A DNA stretch of 64,000 nucleotides from Patagioenas fasciata (lineage: Eukaryota > Chordata > Aves > Columbiformes > Columbidae): assembly GCF_037038585.1 (NCBI RefSeq), contig NC_092524.1, forward strand, positions 45,407,001 to 45,471,000, read 5' to 3'. This document shows, piece by piece, positions 62,201-64,000 of the stretch (position 1 is the stretch's first letter; every line of letters begins with the position of its first letter). The translations under genes and the position numbers were made by a program. The notes under the pieces were generated by a model. That model was not told where the DNA came from, made no database searches, and was given only the letters and a program-made list of their open reading frames with translations.

Positions 62201-63939
62201 CACTGGCGGTCACAACATTTGGACAGCAATGTTACTATGGTGAGTACAATCCATAACAGTGCTGGGTTTTTTTCCACTCATTAAATCCGTGGTTAATCTT
62301 GCTTTACAGTTTAATGCAACAACTTGTGAATATTACCAAGTCTTTTCTTCAGTGTCTTCAAGATAGCAACATTTCAGTTTTCATTTATTTTTATTTACTT
62401 CAGCCAAAATCAGAGGATGAAGAAGGCTGGAAGAAGTTTTGCCTGGGTGAAAGAGCATACTCAGAAATAGATGCACTATCTGATAATGAAAATCTAGGCA
62501 TTGATTACCTAAAGGTGAGTATAAGACTTCTGATTTTCAGCTGCTATTTTCAAGAATAACTGCCAGAAACAATCCTAGTGTTTATTACCACTTTGTGCTA
62601 AATAAAAATTGGGCTCTCTGGTGAGCCCAAAAAGTCCCATTTTTCTTCCCTTTTAAATGGAAACTCAGTGAAGCAGAGAACAAGTCTAACCCTTAAGTCA
62701 CGCCCTCATCCATTTTCAGCAAAAGCACACTGCCTTGTTGCTCACTGAACTAAATTGATAGCTTTTTGCATAGTCTGCTTTCATGTTTCGTTGAATGGTG
62801 ATTTGTGGTTCCTCTCCTCCTACATGCTATCCTACAAATATGTCTTCTACTGCGTCATTTTGAAAAAACACCCAAACTTTAACAAATAACAGTAAAAGCA
62901 ATGTATTTGACACCAAATTTGACTGGACCTTATCTTAAATTGATTGAGGATTTTATTTTTTTAAGATTTCAAACTTCAGAACAGACTTTCAGATCACTAC
63001 AAAATGTCTAAGCATCACATGTTAGTATGTTCTAAACTAGAAAAATAAATACGATGATAATGTCTTTGCATTTTCCACCTTGATTTTTTTTCAGGTGGGC
63101 TTTCCCCCTTTGCTAAGTATTGTAAGCAGAATGAGTCAGGTAAGCCTACCTCTTAGAATCACATAGAACATGAAAAATAATGATTTATGCAATGTCACTA
63201 TCTGTTGCAGAAGGCTTATCTATTTTTCTGTGCCAGAGCAGGCAATTGTTCATTACAGTTGCTATTCCTTGTGCACTTACAAGGAAAACACATTATCTTA
63301 CCTTCAGCTACAAATAACTTTACTAGTGAACATGTATCCTACTAGTTTTAAGAATATTCTGTCCTTGTAATTTCTCCATAGAACATTTTAATGTTTGAAT
63401 TTTTGCTGAATGCCCCATTGGGTGCTTGACAGTGTTTGAAGGTTTCTCACTTAGTGTGTTAAGTGCAGTCCCTCAACTTGATCATGAACTCTTATGTACA
63501 TTACAAGACTAGAAGAATAACACTTCCCTTTACTACGTTTCCCACTAGTCACTTTTATACAGAAGCAACCAGTCAGTGTAATGCCTCTTTCCTAATCTAT
63601 AGCTACTTATCCATAATTTTTTGTTAACACAAAATTGCTTCCTTACTTAAAGTTCTTTCCAGGAACTGGTGCTTGAACACTTACTTTACCTTTATATGTA
63701 ACTTCACCCTGGAATAAATACCATATAGTATCACAGTGGAGTAGAAATACATAATGTGTATATTTTTAAAAATCACATCGCTTTTTATATAATATAATCC
63801 TTCAGCTAGAAGGATAGCAAAACAAAACATTGCAGGTATTGTATTTTCTCTTTCTGTTCCTCTTTTGAAGGCAACAGTAACCAGTGTCTTAGAGTACCTC
63901 ACAAGCTGGTTTGGTGAGAAAAAATTTACTCCAGAACTG
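59087..63939 (+). CDS. GEMIN2: GEMIN2, SMN-complex protein, 5' portion (7 exons; truncated by window edge)
   Basis: Gem-associated protein 2 (SIP1) binds the SMN N-terminus and cradles the Sm pentamer during spliceosomal snRNP assembly. Joining 59087-59208, 59834-59918, 61124-61213, 62180-62239, 62404-62514, 63095-63139 and 63871-63939 gives 194 in-frame codons with GT-AG junctions. Recognisable blocks are [68 protein letters not shown] and [15 protein letters not shown]. The human protein is 280 residues, so roughly the last 86 are beyond base 64,000. The residues just after FCLGE are poorly conserved with human; the rest is strongly conserved. Confidence 0.95.
59834..59918 (+). CDS. GEMIN2: GEMIN2 exon 2
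   Basis: 85 nt, acceptor TTTTGTAG, donor TCA|GTAAGT. It completes Q41 and encodes [28 protein letters not shown]. Exit phase 0. Confidence 0.95.
59919..61123 (+). other. GEMIN2 intron 2
   Basis: 1.2 kb, AT-rich, no embedded feature recognised. Introns 3 (61,214-62,179), 5 (62,515-63,094) and 6 (63,140-63,870) are likewise featureless. Confidence 0.7.
61124..61213 (+). CDS. GEMIN2: GEMIN2 exon 3
   Basis: 90 nt, phase 0 on both sides, acceptor TTTTCTTAG, donor CAG|GTAAAA. It encodes [30 protein letters not shown], very close to the human block. Confidence 0.95.
62180..62239 (+). CDS. GEMIN2: GEMIN2 exon 4
   Basis: 60 nt, phase 0 on both sides, acceptor ATAATTCAG, donor ATG|GTGAGT. It encodes [20 protein letters not shown]. 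Confidence 0.95.
62404..62514 (+). CDS. GEMIN2: GEMIN2 exon 5
   Basis: 111 nt, phase 0 on both sides, acceptor TTTACTTCAG, donor AAG|GTGAGT. It encodes [20 protein letters not shown] then [17 protein letters not shown]. The second half is a variable linker that does not align closely with the human residues. Confidence 0.95.
63095..63139 (+). CDS. GEMIN2: GEMIN2 exon 6
   Basis: 45 nt, phase 0 on both sides, acceptor TTTTTTTCAG, donor CAG|GTAAGC. It encodes [15 protein letters not shown], matching human [15 protein letters not shown]. Confidence 0.95.
63871..63939 (+). CDS. GEMIN2: GEMIN2 exon 7
   Basis: 69 nt, phase 0 on both sides, acceptor CTCTTTTGAAG, donor CTG|GTAATT. It encodes [23 protein letters not shown]. 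The remaining exons lie beyond the window. Confidence 0.94.
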
Positions 63940-64000
63940 GTAATTTTTAATTTATCATAACTACTTGCACATTAATGCATTAAACAAGGGATAAATTGTT

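Overview
This is a vertebrate nuclear window, almost certainly from a bird (probably Neoaves). It carries two complete or partial multi-exon housekeeping genes with canonical GT-AG introns, long AT-rich non-coding stretches and CpG-island promoters. Its transposable elements are of avian type: CR1 3' tails with the GGTTGGAAGGGACCTCTGGA signature, decayed CR1 ORF2 pieces, and a solo LTR of a type familiar from neoavian genomes. The species cannot be named from the sequence alone.

Layout. (1) Bases 1-~25,800 are a gene-poor intergenic stretch downstream of SEC23A. It holds microsatellites, poly-A tracts, two decayed CR1 reverse-transcriptase fragments (about 16.8-17.6 kb and 24.8-25.4 kb), one CR1 3' tail (19.6 kb) and small duplications; I see no convincing protein gene. 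(2) Bases ~25,860-55,700, minus strand, are the whole SEC23A gene. I could place 19 coding exons (27,004-51,159) that join in frame with no stop to 2,298 nt, encoding 765 residues, the same length as human SEC23A. The non-coding first exon lies in the CpG island near 55.6 kb. Introns contain a solo LTR, a CR1 tail, a MIR-like relic, a second (AAAAT)n microsatellite and hairpin-forming inverted repeats. (3) Bases ~56-58.6 kb are the divergent intergenic segment. It contains a weakly supported but intriguing minus-strand exon cluster. (4) Bases ~58.7-64.0 kb, plus strand, hold the CpG-island promoter and first seven coding exons of GEMIN2. The gene runs off the right edge after 194 codons.

The head-to-head SEC23A/GEMIN2 arrangement is the same as on human chromosome 14q21. 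The two products do unrelated jobs: SEC23A is the Sar1-GAP subunit of the COPII inner coat at ER exit sites, and GEMIN2 is the SMN partner that holds Sm proteins during snRNP assembly. Each has its own CpG island about 3.4 kb apart. The SEC23A island carries a UPRE/CRE-like TGACGTGG and a YY1-like site. The GEMIN2 island carries a perfect TCTCGCGAGA element. I found no obviously new biological system; the most useful leads are the promoter motifs, a possible overlapping uORF in SEC23A, the small exon cluster between the genes and the LTR sitting 54 bp from a SEC23A splice donor.
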